This document shows positions 52,114-60,593 of a stretch of DNA of 64,000 nt, one piece after another; position 1 is the stretch's first letter, and each line of letters opens with the position of its first letter. Below the pieces are notes generated by a model, which had not been told where the DNA came from, made no database searches, and was given only the letters and a program-made list of their open reading frames with translations. This DNA comes from Planosporangium mesophilum. GTDB lineage: Bacteria > Actinomycetota > Actinomycetes > Mycobacteriales > Micromonosporaceae. The stretch spans positions 207,782-271,781 of the forward strand of contig NZ_BOON01000005.1 in the NCBI RefSeq assembly GCF_016863255.1, in the 5' to 3' direction. The position numbers were made by a program, and so were the translations under genes.

Positions 52114-52791
52114 TCAGTAGTAGCCCTTGGACTGGAAGTTCGACCAGGCGCCGCAGGGGGTCTTGTACTTGCCCTTGATGTAGCTGAGACCCCATTTGAT
52201 CTGGGTGGCCGGGTTGGTCTGCCAGTCGGATCCGTACACGGCCATCTTCGAGCCGGGGTTGGCCTGTGGGATGCCGTAGGCGCGTCCGGTGCTGCCCGCG
52301 GTGGTCCGCCAGCCGCTCTCCTTCATCCAGAGGTTCCGCAGGCACGGCATCTGGTCGAGGCCGTAGCCGGCCTCCAGCATGAGCGCACAGCCGATCGCGA
52401 CGTTGCCGGTGTACTCGGAGCAGGAGGCGGGGATCGGCCCGAACGCCGGCGGCTTGGCGGAGGGGCTCGCACTGGCGCTCGCGCTCGGCTTGGCCTGCGC
52501 CTTGCGGCGCGCGGCCTCCTCGGCGACCCTCGCCTGGTCGGCGGCCGCCGATGCGGCGGCGTCGGCCTTGGCCTGCACCTCGCGCTGGGCGTTCCGCGAG
52601 ACGGCGGAGACCCGCTCACGCTCCGCGGCGTCCACCCGCTGGTCATCCTGGATGGCCTGGCCGGCCGGCCGCATTTCCCGCTGCTGGGACTGGCGCGTGG
52701 CGCTCAGACCGGCCGCCGCCGCCACACCGAGAGCGAGCAGTGCGACGGAGAGGATCCGAAAGATGCCGACGCGGTGCCACAGTCCAGCCAC
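52114..52791 (-). CDS. Secreted lysozyme-fold (transglycosylase-like) cell-wall protein
   Basis: A 225-residue exported protein. A signal/anchor helix (about 12-30, ILSVALLALGVAAAAGL) is followed by a charged coiled coil (about 35-95), an Ala/Ser/Pro linker and an 80-residue C-terminal domain. Within this domain LRNLWMKESGWRTTAGS (likely catalytic Glu), AYGIPQANPGSKMA and IKWGLSYIKGKYKTPCGAW match the lysozyme-like domain of actinobacterial aggregation-promoting/Rpf-type proteins. A roughly 230-nt upstream leader with a CRP-like site suggests regulated cell-wall remodelling. Confidence 0.85.
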   Translation of the reverse strand: MAGLWHRVGIFRILSVALLALGVAAAAGLSATRQSQQREMRPAGQAIQDDQRVDAAERERVSAVSRNAQREVQAKADAAASAAADQARVAEEAARRKAQAKPSASASASPSAKPPAFGPIPASCSEYTGNVAIGCALMLEAGYGLDQMPCLRNLWMKESGWRTTAGSTGRAYGIPQANPGSKMAVYGSDWQTNPATQIKWGLSYIKGKYKTPCGAWSNFQSKGYY

Positions 52792-52858
52792 GAGCGGTTC
52801 CCTTCCTCGGGGACAGGTACCGGCACGCTACCGTCGCCGGGTTGCCGCGGGGCCTCGT

Positions 52859-52919
52859 CCCGATCGGCCGGGTGGGTCCGTCTGGCAACCAGGGAGGACC
52901 CGTTCCGCAACCGATCGGG
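52859..52919 (-). promoter_or_regulatory. Structured 5' leader hairpin of the cell-wall hydrolase gene
   Basis: On the transcript strand, outer arms CCCGATCGG (52911-52919) and CCGATCGGG (52859-52867) enclose inner arms GGGTCC/GGACCC (52874-52901). The element lies 68-128 nt before the GTG. It does not carry the conserved words of the c-di-AMP (ydaO) riboswitch, so its nature is unknown. Confidence 0.35.
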
Positions 52920-53017
52920 CGACCCCCGCCGGAGTCGCAATCACCGACGTTCGATGTCACGCGCCGACGGCTACCCTCGCGTAGATGGGCGCGGAGGGCT
53001 AATCCGTACCGTAGCCT

Positions 53018-53033
53018 TGTGAGCTAGTTCACG
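53018..53033. promoter_or_regulatory. CRP-like binding site TGTGA-N6-TCACG
   Basis: TGTGAGCTAGTTCACG differs from the CRP consensus TGTGAN6TCACA only in the last base. It lies about 230 bp upstream of the cell-wall hydrolase start and 17 bp beyond the end of the PhoH gene. In other actinobacteria Crp/GlxR-type regulators control rpf-like cell-wall hydrolases, which supports the assignment. Confidence 0.5.
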
Positions 53034-53049
53034 GAAAAAGACATGCTAA

Positions 53050-54474
53050 TCAGCTCGAAAAGGGCACGTCCTCCAGGAGATCCGTGACCACCTCGGCGAT
53101 GGGTGAGCGCTCGGAGCGGGTCAGGGTCACGTGGGCGAACATCGGGTGCCCCTTCAGTACCTCGATGACCGCGGCGACGCCGTCGTGGCGCCCGACCCGC
53201 AGGTTGTCCCGCTGCGCCACATCATGCGTGAGCACCACCCGGGAGTTCTGGCCGATCCGGGAGAGAACCGTCAGCAGTACGCCCCGCTCCAACGACTGCG
53301 CCTCGTCCACGATGACGAACGCGTCGTGCAGGCTCCGGCCGCGGATGTGGGTCAGCGGGAGCACCTCGAGCATGCCCCTGGCGGCGACCTCCTCCATGAC
53401 GTTCTCGTGCACCAGCGCCCCGAGGGTGTCGTAGACCGCCTGCCCCCATGGCGACATCTTCTCCGCCTCGTTGCCCGGCAGGTAGCCGAGGTCCTGCCCG
53501 CCCACGGCGTACAGCGGACGGAAGACGATCACCTTCTTGTGCTTGCGGCGCTCCATGACCTGCTCCAGGCCGGCGCAGAGGGCCAGCGCCGACTTGCCGG
53601 TACCGGCGCGTCCACCCAGCGACACGATCCCCACCGAATCGTCCAGCAGGACGTCCAGCGCGATCCGCTGCTCCGCCGAGCGCCCGCGTACCCCGAACGC
53701 CTCGCGGTCACCGCGCACCAGCCGGACGGACTTGTCCGGACCGACCCGACCCAGCGCCGAACCGTTGCTCGAGTGCAGCACCAGGCCGGTGTGGCAGGGC
53801 AGGTCACCGGCGCCGTCCAGCTCGAGCGTCTCCCCCGCGTACAGTTGCGCCACCTGCGCGGCGGCGATCTCCAGCTCGGCCATGCCGGTCCAGGTGGGAT
53901 CGGCGGCCTGGCCGTGGCGGTACTCGTCGGTCGCCAGCCCGATCGAGGCCGCCTTGACCCGCAGCGGCATGTCCTTCGTGACCAAGGTCACATCGGAGCC
54001 CTCCCGGGACAGGCCGAGCGCGACGGACAGGATCCGGGCGTCGTTGGTCTCCGCCCGGAAGCCGTGCGGCAGGATGTTGTGGTCGGCGTGGTTGAGCTCC
54101 ACCCGCAGCGTGCCGCCCACGTCGGTCACCGGCAGCGCCTCGTCCAGCCGTCCGTGCTTGACGCGCAGCTCGTCGAGGAAGCGCAGCGACCGGCGGGCGA
54201 AGTAGCCGAGCTCCGGGTGGTGACGCTTGCCCTCCAACTCCGAGATCACGACCAGCGGTATGACCACCTCGTGCTCGGCGAAGCGCTGGTACGCGCCGGG
54301 GTCGGAGAGCAGGACGGAGGTGTCGAGAACGAAGGTTCGGCGTACCGGCTGTCTGTCACCGTCCGGAGCGGCCGCGCCGGCCCGGCGGGAGGTACGGGAT
54401 CGCCCCGTCGATTCCGACCTGCGGCCGGTCGACGAGGCGGACGGGGTCTTGGTGGAGCGGGGACGATCGGTCAC
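53050..54474 (-). CDS. PhoH family ATPase with N-terminal PIN domain
   Basis: A 474-residue PhoH2-type protein. A basic Ser/Arg/Pro N-terminus precedes a PIN ribonuclease domain ([12 protein letters not shown] at about 44-56, further acidic residues in ETNDARIL and TKDMPLR). The PhoH ATPase follows with Walker [13 protein letters not shown] (about 285-296) and Walker [12 protein letters not shown]. PhoH2 proteins unwind and cleave RNA in mycobacteria. Here no small antitoxin-like gene precedes it. Start at the GTG at 54472-54474 with GGGAG 7 nt upstream. Confidence 0.9.
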   Translation of the reverse strand: MTDRPRSTKTPSASSTGRRSESTGRSRTSRRAGAAAPDGDRQPVRRTFVLDTSVLLSDPGAYQRFAEHEVVIPLVVISELEGKRHHPELGYFARRSLRFLDELRVKHGRLDEALPVTDVGGTLRVELNHADHNILPHGFRAETNDARILSVALGLSREGSDVTLVTKDMPLRVKAASIGLATDEYRHGQAADPTWTGMAELEIAAAQVAQLYAGETLELDGAGDLPCHTGLVLHSSNGSALGRVGPDKSVRLVRGDREAFGVRGRSAEQRIALDVLLDDSVGIVSLGGRAGTGKSALALCAGLEQVMERRKHKKVIVFRPLYAVGGQDLGYLPGNEAEKMSPWGQAVYDTLGALVHENVMEEVAARGMLEVLPLTHIRGRSLHDAFVIVDEAQSLERGVLLTVLSRIGQNSRVVLTHDVAQRDNLRVGRHDGVAAVIEVLKGHPMFAHVTLTRSERSPIAEVVTDLLEDVPFSS

Positions 54475-54727
54475 GAGGCAACTCCCGGCGGGCGTCACCC
54501 CGGCGCCCACATTCGGCAGCCGTCCGTATGCCCGGCACGGGGGCGGGTGTTGGCCCCGTGGCAGCTCACGCGCAGTTCCGGGCCTCCCGGGTGGCCCGGG
54601 AAGACCCCGGCCCACACCTGAGAAGGTATGCGGCCCAGTCCATTTCGGCTAGCGTTGACACTCGAAGGGTTCATCTCTCACTCACCCGGGATGGGCGCTG
54701 TCGGCCCGATATGCACCTCTACGCTGA
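54475..54727. other. Divergent spacer between phoH and otsB
   Basis: No gene is supported in this 253-bp region. It must contain both promoters, but I cannot identify clear -10/-35 pairs. No palindrome stands out. Confidence 0.3.
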
Positions 54728-55546
54728 GTGGTATGCCCCCCCCTCGAAACGGCCGATGATCCCTGCGACCTGTCACTGGCCGAGGCGCTCTCGACCACCG
54801 CGGCTCGCGCGGACAGATGCGTGTTCTTCTTCGACTTCGACGGCACCCTGGCACCGATCCAGGACGATCCGGACGCCGTACAGCTGGCGCCGGGCGTCCT
54901 GGGGGCCATCACCGACCTCGCCGCCCGGGTGAAGCGGGTGAGCCTGGTCTCCGCCCGACCGGTGGACTTCCTGCGCAGCCGCTTTCCAGGAGTACCGCTG
55001 ACGCTCCACGGCCTGTACGGACTGGAGAGCCAGTACGGGGCGGGCGAGACCGTCACCTACCCGCCGGCGCTGCCCTACGCCGATGTGATCGCCGAGCTGG
55101 CCCGCCGGGCGGAGCGGGAACTGCCCGACGACGTCCTGGTGGAGTACAAGCGGCTGTCGGTGGCGCTGCACTACCGCTCGGCCCCGGAACTGCGCGACAC
55201 CGTCCACGCCTGGGCGCAGGAGCAGGCCGGCCGGCACGGCCTGCGCGAGCAGGAGGGCCGGATGGTGATCGAGCTGAAGCCGTCGGTTCAGCGGGACAAG
55301 GGCAGCGTCGTGGCCGAGGAGATCGAGGGGTTCTCCTGCGCCTGGTACTTCGGGGACGACCTCGGCGACCTGGCCGCGTTCCGGGCGCTGGCCGACCGCC
55401 GCACCACGCACCCCGACTTCCTGGGCGTACGGGTGGCCGTCCGCAACCCGGAGACGGGCGCCGAGGTGGCCGCCGCCGCCGATCTGCACCTCGAGGGCCC
55501 CTCGGCGGTGCCCCCGTTCCTGCAGAAGGCAGTCACGGCACTCTGA
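54728..55546 (+). CDS. otsB: Trehalose-phosphatase
   Basis: A 272-residue HAD-superfamily enzyme that dephosphorylates trehalose 6-phosphate. HAD motif I is FFDFDGTLAPI (Asp36, Asp38), motif II is LVSARP, the Lys motif lies in ELKPSVQRDKGS, and motif IV is YFGDDLGDLAAF. The GTG at 54728 is followed by an eight-C tract: an ATG at 54733 would be in frame only if one C were removed. The true start is therefore uncertain and possibly slippage-sensitive. No otsA lies nearby. Confidence 0.88.
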   Translation: MVCPPLETADDPCDLSLAEALSTTAARADRCVFFFDFDGTLAPIQDDPDAVQLAPGVLGAITDLAARVKRVSLVSARPVDFLRSRFPGVPLTLHGLYGLESQYGAGETVTYPPALPYADVIAELARRAERELPDDVLVEYKRLSVALHYRSAPELRDTVHAWAQEQAGRHGLREQEGRMVIELKPSVQRDKGSVVAEEIEGFSCAWYFGDDLGDLAAFRALADRRTTHPDFLGVRVAVRNPETGAEVAAAADLHLEGPSAVPPFLQKAVTAL

Positions 55547-55551
55547 ACCGT

Positions 55552-55607
55552 CCGCGATCTTGGACACCTGACGGTGCGACAGCCCCGCTAGGTGTCCAAG
55601 ATCGCGG
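55552..55607. terminator. Perfect 18-bp-stem palindrome between otsB and the prenyltransferase gene
   Basis: Arms 55552-55569 and 55590-55607 are perfect complements around a 20-nt loop. The words TGGACACCTGAC and AGGTGTCCA-GA-CGCGGAGA recur in the palindrome at 59888-59937. Confidence 0.78.
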
Positions 55608-55613
55608 AGAGGG

Positions 55614-56402
55614 TCAGGCGCCGAAGCGGCGCTGGCGGTTGGCGTACTCGCGCAGCGCCCGCAGGAAGTCGACCCGGCGGAAGCCCGGCCAGTACGCGTC
55701 GCAGAAGTAGTACTCCGAGTGCGCGCTCTGCCACAGCATGAAGCCCGACAGCCGCTGCTCCCCGCTGGTACGGATGAGCAGGTCGGGGTCTGGCTGGCCC
55801 TTCGTGTACAGGTGCTCGGCGATGTCGTCGACCTCGAGCGTCTCGGCCAGCTCCTCCATCGACTTGCCGGCCTTCGCCGCCTCGAACAGCAGCGAGCGGA
55901 CCGCGTCGGCGATCTCCCGGCGGCCCCCGTACCCGACCGCGATGTTGACCTGCACCCCGCCGGTACGGTCGATGGTGCGCTCCTCGGCGGCCTTGAGCGC
56001 CGCGACGAGCGACGCGGGCAGCACGTCCACCGCCCCGACCATGTGCAGCCGCCACGGGTTACCGTCCTCGGCCAGCTCGGTGGCGAGGTTCTCGATGATC
56101 TCCAGCAGCGGGTCCAGCTCGCTCGCCGGCCGGCTCAGGTTGTCGGTGGACAGCAGCCACAGCGTGACGTGCTCGACCCCCGCCTGGTCGCACCAGCGCA
56201 GCAGTTCGCGGATGCGGGCGGCGCCGACCCGGTGGCCGTCGTTGGGGTCGATGTAGCCCATCTCCCGAGCCCATCGCCGGTTGCCGTCGCACATCACCCC
56301 GACGTGTCGGGGGTGTGGCGTGCCGACCAGCTTGGCCGCCAGGCGACGTTCGTACAGGGAGTAGATCAGGTCACGCAGGCCCACGGCGAGCAGAGTAGCC
56401 AC
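55614..56402 (-). CDS. cis-prenyltransferase (short-chain Z-isoprenyl diphosphate synthase type)
   Basis: A 262-residue UppS-family enzyme. VMCDGNRRWAREMGY (about 36-50, catalytic Asp), LWLLSTDNLSRP, VAVGYGGRREI and DLLIRTSGEQRLSGFMLWQ are the five-region signatures. The length and the N-terminal LRDLIYSLYERRLAAKL resemble mycobacterial Rv1086 (Z-farnesyl diphosphate synthase) more than the long-chain UppS. The product length is not certain. The start is a GTG at 56402 or at 56384. Confidence 0.9.
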   Translation of the reverse strand: MATLLAVGLRDLIYSLYERRLAAKLVGTPHPRHVGVMCDGNRRWAREMGYIDPNDGHRVGAARIRELLRWCDQAGVEHVTLWLLSTDNLSRPASELDPLLEIIENLATELAEDGNPWRLHMVGAVDVLPASLVAALKAAEERTIDRTGGVQVNIAVGYGGRREIADAVRSLLFEAAKAGKSMEELAETLEVDDIAEHLYTKGQPDPDLLIRTSGEQRLSGFMLWQSAHSEYYFCDAYWPGFRRVDFLRALREYANRQRRFGA

Positions 56403-56503
56403 CTTCCCTTACGAACACGAGCCCCCACCACGAAGTGAACAGGCGTCCGACACGTCGCCTTCGCGACGCGCCGGACGCCTGTCACGGCCGCAGATGCTCG
56501 CGG

Positions 56504-58342
56504 CTAGTCCATGCCGAGACGAGCTTTCAGCGCGTCCAACTCAGCCCAGAGTACGCCGGGAAGCTTGTCGCCGAACTTCTCGAACCACTCGGTGACCTGC
56601 GGCACCTCGCCCTTCCACTCCTCGGCGTCGACCCTCAGCACCTCGGCGAGGTCGTCGGCGGGCATGTCCAGCCCGTCCACGTCGATGGCGTCCGGCGTCG
56701 GCACGTAGCCGATCGGGGTCTCCACCGCCCCGCCCCGGCCCTCCAGGCGCTCCACGACCCACTTCAGGACGCGGGAGTTCTCCCCGAAGCCCGGCCACAG
56801 GAAGCGGCCGTCGTCGCCACGGCGGAACCAGTTGACGTAGAAGATCTTCGGAAGCAGCGACGGGTCGCCGGCTCCGTCGGCGCCCTTGCCCATCTCGATC
56901 CAGTGCGCGAAGTAGTCGCCGCCGTGGTAGCCGATGAACGGCAGCATCGCCATCGGGTCGCGGCGGACCACGCCGACCTGGCCGACCGCGGCGGCGGTGG
57001 TCTCCGACGACAGGGTGGCGCCCATGTACACGCCGTGCGTCCAGTCGCGGGCCTCGGTCACCAGCGGGATCGTGGTCTTGCGGCGCCCGCCGAACAGGAT
57101 CGCGGAGATCGGCACGCCCTTCGGGTCCTCGTACTCGTCGGCGAGGATCGGGCACTGCGTGATCGGGGTGCAGAAGCGGCTGTTCGGGTGCGACGACAGT
57201 TCGCCCGAGTCGGGCGTCCAGTCGCGGCCCTTCCAGTCGGTCAGGTGCGCCGGCGGCTCGCCCATGCCCTCCCACCAGATGTCACCGTCGTCGGTCAGCG
57301 CGACGTTGGTGAAGACCGAGTTGCCCTGGTCGAGGGTGCGCATGGCGTTGGGGTTGGTCTTCCAGTCGGTACCGGGAGCGACGCCGAACAGTCCGTACTC
57401 CGGGTTGACCGCGTACAGCCGGCCGTCGGAGCCGAACCGCATCCAGGCGATGTCGTCGCCGAGCGTCTCGACCTTCCAGCCCGGGATGGTGGGCTCCAGC
57501 ATGGCGAGGTTGGTCTTGCCGCAGGCGCTCGGGAACGCCGCCGCGACGTAGTAGACCTTCTCCTCGGGGCTGGTGAGCTTGAGGATGAGCATGTGCTCGG
57601 CGAGCCAGCCCTCGTCGCGGGCCATCACGCTGGCGATGCGCAGTGAGTAGCACTTCTTGCCCAGCAGCGAGTTGCCGCCGTACCCGGAGCCGTAGCTCCA
57701 GATCTCGCGGGTCTCCGGGAAGTGCGAGATGTACTTGGTCTCGCTGCACGGCCAGGCGACGTCGGACTGGCCGGGCTCCAGCGGCGCGCCGATCGAGTGC
57801 AGCGCCGGCACGAAGTCGACGTCGTCGCCCATGACCTCGAGCACCTTGGTGCCCATCCGGGTCATGATCTTCATGCTCGCGACGACGTACGGGCTGTCGG
57901 TGAGCTCGACGCCGAACATCGGGCTCTCGGCGTTGAGGGGGCCCATACAGAACGGGATGACGTACATCGTGCGACCGCGCATGCACCCCCGGTACAGCTC
58001 GGTCATGGTGCGCTTCATCTCGGCCGGGGCCATCCAGTTGTTGGTCGGTCCGGCGTCGGCCTCGTCAACCGAGCAGATGAACGTCCGCTCCTCGACCCGG
58101 GCCACGTCCGACGGGTCCGTGCGGGCCCAGAACGAGTTCGGCTTGCGTTCGTCGTTGAGGCGTACCAGGGTGCCGGCCTCGACCAGTTCGTCGGTCAGGC
58201 GCTGCCACTCCGCGTCGGAGCCGTCACACCAGACCACCCGGTCGGGAGTCGTCAGCTCGGCTACCTCGCGAACCCAGCGCAGCAGTCGGGGGTGGGAGGT
58301 CGGGGCCCGGTCGAGCCCCGGGACGGTGGCCGGAGCGCTCAT
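56504..58342 (-). CDS. pckG: Phosphoenolpyruvate carboxykinase (GTP)
   Basis: A 612-residue enzyme that converts oxaloacetate and GTP to PEP. The kinase-type nucleotide loop [12 protein letters not shown] (about 270-281), the PEPCK signature around [14 protein letters not shown], and [25 protein letters not shown] are conserved in GTP-type enzymes. The ATG at 58340-58342 has an AAGGAG site 7 nt upstream. It pairs functionally with glpX in gluconeogenesis. Confidence 0.96.
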   Translation of the reverse strand: MSAPATVPGLDRAPTSHPRLLRWVREVAELTTPDRVVWCDGSDAEWQRLTDELVEAGTLVRLNDERKPNSFWARTDPSDVARVEERTFICSVDEADAGPTNNWMAPAEMKRTMTELYRGCMRGRTMYVIPFCMGPLNAESPMFGVELTDSPYVVASMKIMTRMGTKVLEVMGDDVDFVPALHSIGAPLEPGQSDVAWPCSETKYISHFPETREIWSYGSGYGGNSLLGKKCYSLRIASVMARDEGWLAEHMLILKLTSPEEKVYYVAAAFPSACGKTNLAMLEPTIPGWKVETLGDDIAWMRFGSDGRLYAVNPEYGLFGVAPGTDWKTNPNAMRTLDQGNSVFTNVALTDDGDIWWEGMGEPPAHLTDWKGRDWTPDSGELSSHPNSRFCTPITQCPILADEYEDPKGVPISAILFGGRRKTTIPLVTEARDWTHGVYMGATLSSETTAAAVGQVGVVRRDPMAMLPFIGYHGGDYFAHWIEMGKGADGAGDPSLLPKIFYVNWFRRGDDGRFLWPGFGENSRVLKWVVERLEGRGGAVETPIGYVPTPDAIDVDGLDMPADDLAEVLRVDAEEWKGEVPQVTEWFEKFGDKLPGVLWAELDALKARLGMD

Positions 58343-58345
58343 CAC

Positions 58346-58698
58346 TCATCTCCTTGCGGTCGACTCTGCCCACGTACCCGAATAGGGCACCGGTGACCAC
58401 GGGAGGCGACGGTCCGATGCGAAGAATTGGGTACGGGAAGTTGACCTCAGGTTAAACCGCCTGGCAGGCCGGAGCATCGCGGTGCCTTGTGAAAAACTGC
58501 ACAAGCAATCGAAATTTTCCGGGGTCGCGCGCACTGCGGCGCGTTAATCCCCGTCATTAAGCAGTTTCACGCAATAGTTCAAAGGAATGGCGCCGAGCCA
58601 CCCGCTGGGGCGCCCGAACCGCCCGATCAAATCCATCGAAGTAGATCGATGTACGGCGGGAGGGTGATCGCGTCGTCGGACACTCGGGACGGCGGAGG
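58346..58698. other. Divergent spacer upstream of pckG and gtrA genes
   Basis: This 353-bp region contains the A/T-richest stretch of the neighbourhood (58440-58600), consistent with promoters for pckG and possibly for the GtrA operon. I see no clear palindromic operator, conserved riboswitch or gene. GGCGGAGG at 58691-58698 may serve as the ribosome site of a GTG a little downstream. Confidence 0.35.
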
Positions 58699-59325
58699 GT
58701 GTCGTACGCTCGGCCGGTGTCCGGCGCATCTCGCGTACAACCCGACCAGCCAGCCACCGGATCCTACGTATCCCCGGGGACGCAGCCCCGCGGGCTGCGC
58801 GCCCTTCGCGCCCGCCTCGGAGGACTCGTCCACGAGCTGGGGAAGTTCGGGACGGTGGGCGCCGTCACGTACGTGCTGGACACCACGATCCTCAACCTCG
58901 CGCTGTCCGCCGGGGTCAACCCGCTACTGGCCAAGACCCTCTCGACCGCGGTCGCCGCGACCGCGGCGTTCGTCGGCAACCGGTACTGGACCTGGCGCGA
59001 CCGGGCCCGCTCCGGTCTTCATCGGGAGTACGTCCTCTACTTCGTGTTCAACGTCGTCGGACTGGGTATCGGTCTGGGGTGCCTGGGGATCAGCCACTAC
59101 GTCCTGGGACGGGTGTGGCCGGTGTTCACCACCCAGCTTGCCGATGTGATCAGCGCCAACGTGGTCGGTATGGCCGGTGGCACACTTTTCCGCTTCTGGT
59201 CTTACCGCAGGTTCGTATTTCGGACACACAGCGTAATCGCAGCGGCGCCGGAGTTGATGACAAATAAGTTGACGAGCTCCGATAATGACGCCCGACACGA
59301 CCCCTTGACGCGTGACGTAAGGTGA
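58699..59325 (+). CDS. GtrA-like family membrane protein
   Basis: A 208-residue protein with four helices: about 50-70 (FGTVGAVTYVLDTTILNLAL), 78-98 (TLSTAVAATAAFVGNRYWTW), 109-133 and 145-165 ending FRFWSYRRFVF, the GtrA signature. The first 45 residues are a hydrophilic Pro-rich tail. The start may be GTG 58699 or GTG 58717. It is followed within 2 bp by a second GtrA-like gene, so the two may form a heteromeric membrane unit in polyprenyl-phosphate sugar transfer. Confidence 0.85.
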   Translation: MSYARPVSGASRVQPDQPATGSYVSPGTQPRGLRALRARLGGLVHELGKFGTVGAVTYVLDTTILNLALSAGVNPLLAKTLSTAVAATAAFVGNRYWTWRDRARSGLHREYVLYFVFNVVGLGIGLGCLGISHYVLGRVWPVFTTQLADVISANVVGMAGGTLFRFWSYRRFVFRTHSVIAAAPELMTNKLTSSDNDARHDPLTRDVR

Positions 59326-59326
59326 C

Positions 59327-59899
59327 GTGGTGCGCCTCGTCCGATTTCTGCCACAGCGCTTGCAGCACGTGGCGCCTGAAGCCATAGCCTTCGCCGCCAT
59401 CGGCCTTGGCAATCTGGTTCTCTACTTTCTGATCTTCAACGCGCTGATCTTCATCGGTGCCGTGAAGGCGACGATCATTGCCACGCTGGTGACGACGTAC
59501 CTGGCGTACCTGGCCAACCGGCACTGGACCTACAAGGACCGGCCCCGTCGCGCCATGCGCCGCGAGTACACGTTGTTCTTCGCGGTCAACATGGTCGGGC
59601 TGTTGATGCAGTCGGCCGGCACCGGCCTGCTCAAGTACGGCTTCGGGATGAGCGAGCGGCAGGATCGGCTGGCGTTCAACATCACCACCACCGTGTGCAT
59701 CTGCGCCGCGACGCTGTTCCGGTTCTGGACGTACCGCACCTTCGTGTTCAAGGACGAGCCGGCGACCACGAAGGTGGTGGCTCCCGAGCCCGCGCCGGCC
59801 ATCGCTCCCGCCGAGGGCATGCCGGTGCCGGTACCCGGACACCGCCCGCCGGTCGAGGCCGACGAGTCCGCCCGGCTCGCGCAGATCCTGGACACCTGA
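59327..59899 (+). CDS. GtrA-like family membrane protein (tandem copy)
   Basis: A 190-residue GtrA protein: EAIAFAAIGLGNLVLYFLIFNAL, LVTTYLAYLANRHWTYKDRPRR, YTLFFAVNMVGLL and CAATLFRFWTYRTFVF mark the four helices. The C-terminal 45 residues are a Pro/Ala/Val-rich cytoplasmic tail. The start is one of two adjacent GTG codons (59327/59330). It is similar in layout but not closely identical to the upstream copy, so the duplication is old. The stop lies inside a palindrome. Confidence 0.85.
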   Translation: MVRLVRFLPQRLQHVAPEAIAFAAIGLGNLVLYFLIFNALIFIGAVKATIIATLVTTYLAYLANRHWTYKDRPRRAMRREYTLFFAVNMVGLLMQSAGTGLLKYGFGMSERQDRLAFNITTTVCICAATLFRFWTYRTFVFKDEPATTKVVAPEPAPAIAPAEGMPVPVPGHRPPVEADESARLAQILDT

Positions 59900-59927
59900 C
59901 CGGCCCATCGGCCGGCCAGGTGTCCAG
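59888..59927. terminator. Palindrome at the end of the tandem gtrA genes
   Basis: CTGGACACCTGACCGGCC pairs with GGCCGGCCAGGTGTCCAG with one unpaired offset around a 4-nt loop. It overlaps the last three codons of the second GtrA gene. Its words match the element at 55552-55607. Confidence 0.7.
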
Positions 59928-59938
59928 GACCGCGGAGA

Positions 59939-60481
59939 TCAACCCTCGATCTTCTTGACGATCGCGTCCCGATCCTCGTCGTCGAAGGTGTGCTTGGCCC
60001 GGTCGGCCTCGACCAGCTCGTACAGCGTGCTCTGGGTCTTCTCCACCCGCGGGATGTCGGTCAGCACGACCTGACCTCGCTCCCCCGCCGACTCGATGGT
60101 CAGCGTGCCGCAGCCCAGCATCCGGTCGACGATGCCGTGCGAGAACGACACGTCGTTGACCCGGCCGAGCGGGATGTCCCGGCCGGAGCGCGAGAAGACG
60201 CCGGTACGCAGGATCACCCGCTCGTTCGTGAGAACGTAGTGCGTCGTACGCCATACCAGCCACGGCCAGAACGCCAGCGTGATGACGGCCAGAAGCGCCA
60301 GCGCGCCGACTATGTACAGCCCCACCATCGACCAGGTGGCCGGCAGGAAAACCGCCGCCACGACCACCGCCGCGATCGCGACCAGTGCCACGAATATCGG
60401 GCGGATCAGCGCCTTCCAATGCGGGTGCAGGTGGGCGACCACCTGCTCGTCACTGGTGAGCACACTCTCCGGAAAACCCAC
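59939..60481 (-). CDS. Bacterial PH-domain (YdbT-like) membrane protein
   Basis: A 180-residue protein with two adjacent transmembrane helices (about 27-45 and 52-72). A bacterial PH (bPH2) domain follows: WRTTHYVLTNERVILRTGVFSRSGRDIPLGRVNDVSF and GTLTIESAGERGQVVLTDIPRVE. A short charged tail (about 155-180) closes it. The role of the family is unknown, though often membrane-associated stress functions are suggested. It converges on the gtrA pair. Confidence 0.85.
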   Translation of the reverse strand: MGFPESVLTSDEQVVAHLHPHWKALIRPIFVALVAIAAVVVAAVFLPATWSMVGLYIVGALALLAVITLAFWPWLVWRTTHYVLTNERVILRTGVFSRSGRDIPLGRVNDVSFSHGIVDRMLGCGTLTIESAGERGQVVLTDIPRVEKTQSTLYELVEADRAKHTFDDEDRDAIVKKIEG

Positions 60482-60593
60482 CCCAGCCTCCTAGAAATCC
60501 ATCGCGAATTCGGAGCGAGGTTAGTGGGTACCGGAGCGCACGGGTAGTGAGCGGCCTCGATCGCTCTCGGTCAGCTGGGCCGATCGCTTCTTG

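Noticed and set aside
52792..53049. c-di-AMP (ydaO) riboswitch upstream of the lysozyme-fold gene
   Set aside because: The expected conserved words (GAATCC, GGGGACCC, GGGGTGAATC, ACAGCTAACCCGG-type end) are not present. Only a generic hairpin is seen.
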